Translations under genes and position numbers: made by a program
Shown: positions 13,607 to 13,691 of the stretch, piece by piece
Layout: every line of letters starts with the position of its first letter
How positions within the stretch are numbered: the stretch's first letter is position 1
Notes under the pieces: generated by a model
What the model was told of the DNA's origin: nothing
The model's database searches: none
Seen by the model: only the letters and a program-made list of their open reading frames with translations
Assembly (NCBI GenBank): GCA_035653295.1
Contig: DASRCB010000299.1
Span: 1-13,691, forward strand
Direction: 5' to 3'
DNA length: 13,691 nt
From: DASRCB01 sp035653295
GTDB lineage: Bacteria > Acidobacteriota > Terriglobia > Bryobacterales > Bryobacteraceae

Positions 13607-13691
13607 GGGGCGCGACATGAACTGGGCGCGGACTTTGGCCAGTTCCTCATACTGGTCGGTGGCGATGTAATCGACGCCCGCTTCGAAGCAC
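13577..13691 (-). CDS. C-terminal end of a gene resembling glycerophosphodiester phosphodiesterase (cut by window edge)
   Basis: On the minus strand an open frame enters at 13690 and ends with TAG at 13577-13579, giving 37 visible residues. They begin CFEAGVDYIATDQYEELAKV. The AGVDyIaTDqyeeL pattern is like the last barrel strand and helix of GDPD-family enzymes, which hydrolyse glycerophosphodiesters to glycerol 3-phosphate and an alcohol. The final residues (SRPSLLSRPGSI) are non-conserved and lie partly inside the 3' end of the convergent PmoA-family gene. The active-site residues lie outside the window, so the assignment is tentative. Confidence 0.5.
   Translation of the reverse strand, partial: CFEAGVDYIATDQYEELAKVRAQFMSRPSLLSRPGSI

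Noticed and set aside
1..13691. CRISPR array, tRNA or rRNA genes, insertion sequences, prophage or defence genes
   Set aside because: No regularly spaced repeats, no tRNA-like or rRNA-like segments, and no transposase, integrase or phage motifs were seen in any frame; the only toxin-antitoxin trace is the hicB/hicA remnant.

Overview
The window is dense, GC-rich chromosomal DNA. It most likely comes from an acidobacterium of the Bryobacterales/Solibacter type. That is an inference from gene content: an Oar-like TonB-dependent receptor with the typical NYNSLQSKLEKRYSAG-type barrel motifs, a Tat-exported Gfo/Idh/MocA oxidoreductase, a PmoA-family (DUF6807) secreted protein, a TatC with a long proline-rich N-terminus, and a small basic protein of a kind I associate with this group. 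I see no rRNA, tRNA, CRISPR array or insertion sequence, and no stretch over 300 bases lacks a gene.

Layout. Positions 1-3249 hold the 3' part of the TonB-dependent receptor gene and, two bases later, the Tat-signal oxidoreductase; this looks like one transcription unit for uptake and processing of a sugar-like ligand. Positions 3287-4556 hold a convergent pair that overlaps at the 3' ends: an adenylate-kinase-like P-loop protein with a signal peptide, and a Tat-signal protein with two HExxH motifs. Positions 4604-6007 hold another convergent pair with no gap: a PilZ/J-domain/winged-helix-like fusion, and rpiB (ribose-5-phosphate isomerase B). Positions 6192-8053 hold a secreted protein with a Ser/Thr/Asn/Met-rich middle, facing a D-2-hydroxyacid dehydrogenase across 8 bases.

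Positions 8152-10121 hold a secreted pectate-lyase-like beta-helix protein followed by a zinc-ribbon membrane protein. Positions 10247-12583 are all on the minus strand. In transcription order they are hicB, a decayed hicA, a tatA/B-type gene carrying a Tyr-Ser pentapeptide repeat, tatC, and a small basic coiled-coil protein. Positions 12677-13606 hold the PmoA-family protein. The right edge carries the C-terminal end of a minus-strand gene resembling a glycerophosphodiester phosphodiesterase.

How the genes fit together. Most products are predicted to be exported or membrane-bound: an outer-membrane receptor, two Tat substrates, four proteins with Sec-type signals, and the Tat translocase itself. 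Convergent neighbours are packed very tightly (152-base overlap, 0 bases, 8 bases, 30-base overlap), leaving no room for ordinary intergenic terminators. I found no defence or mobile system. The items most worth a second look are the PilZ-J fusion, the signal-peptide NMP-kinase-like protein with its antisense-encoded tail, the double-HExxH protein, the TatA repeat and the broken hicBA pair.
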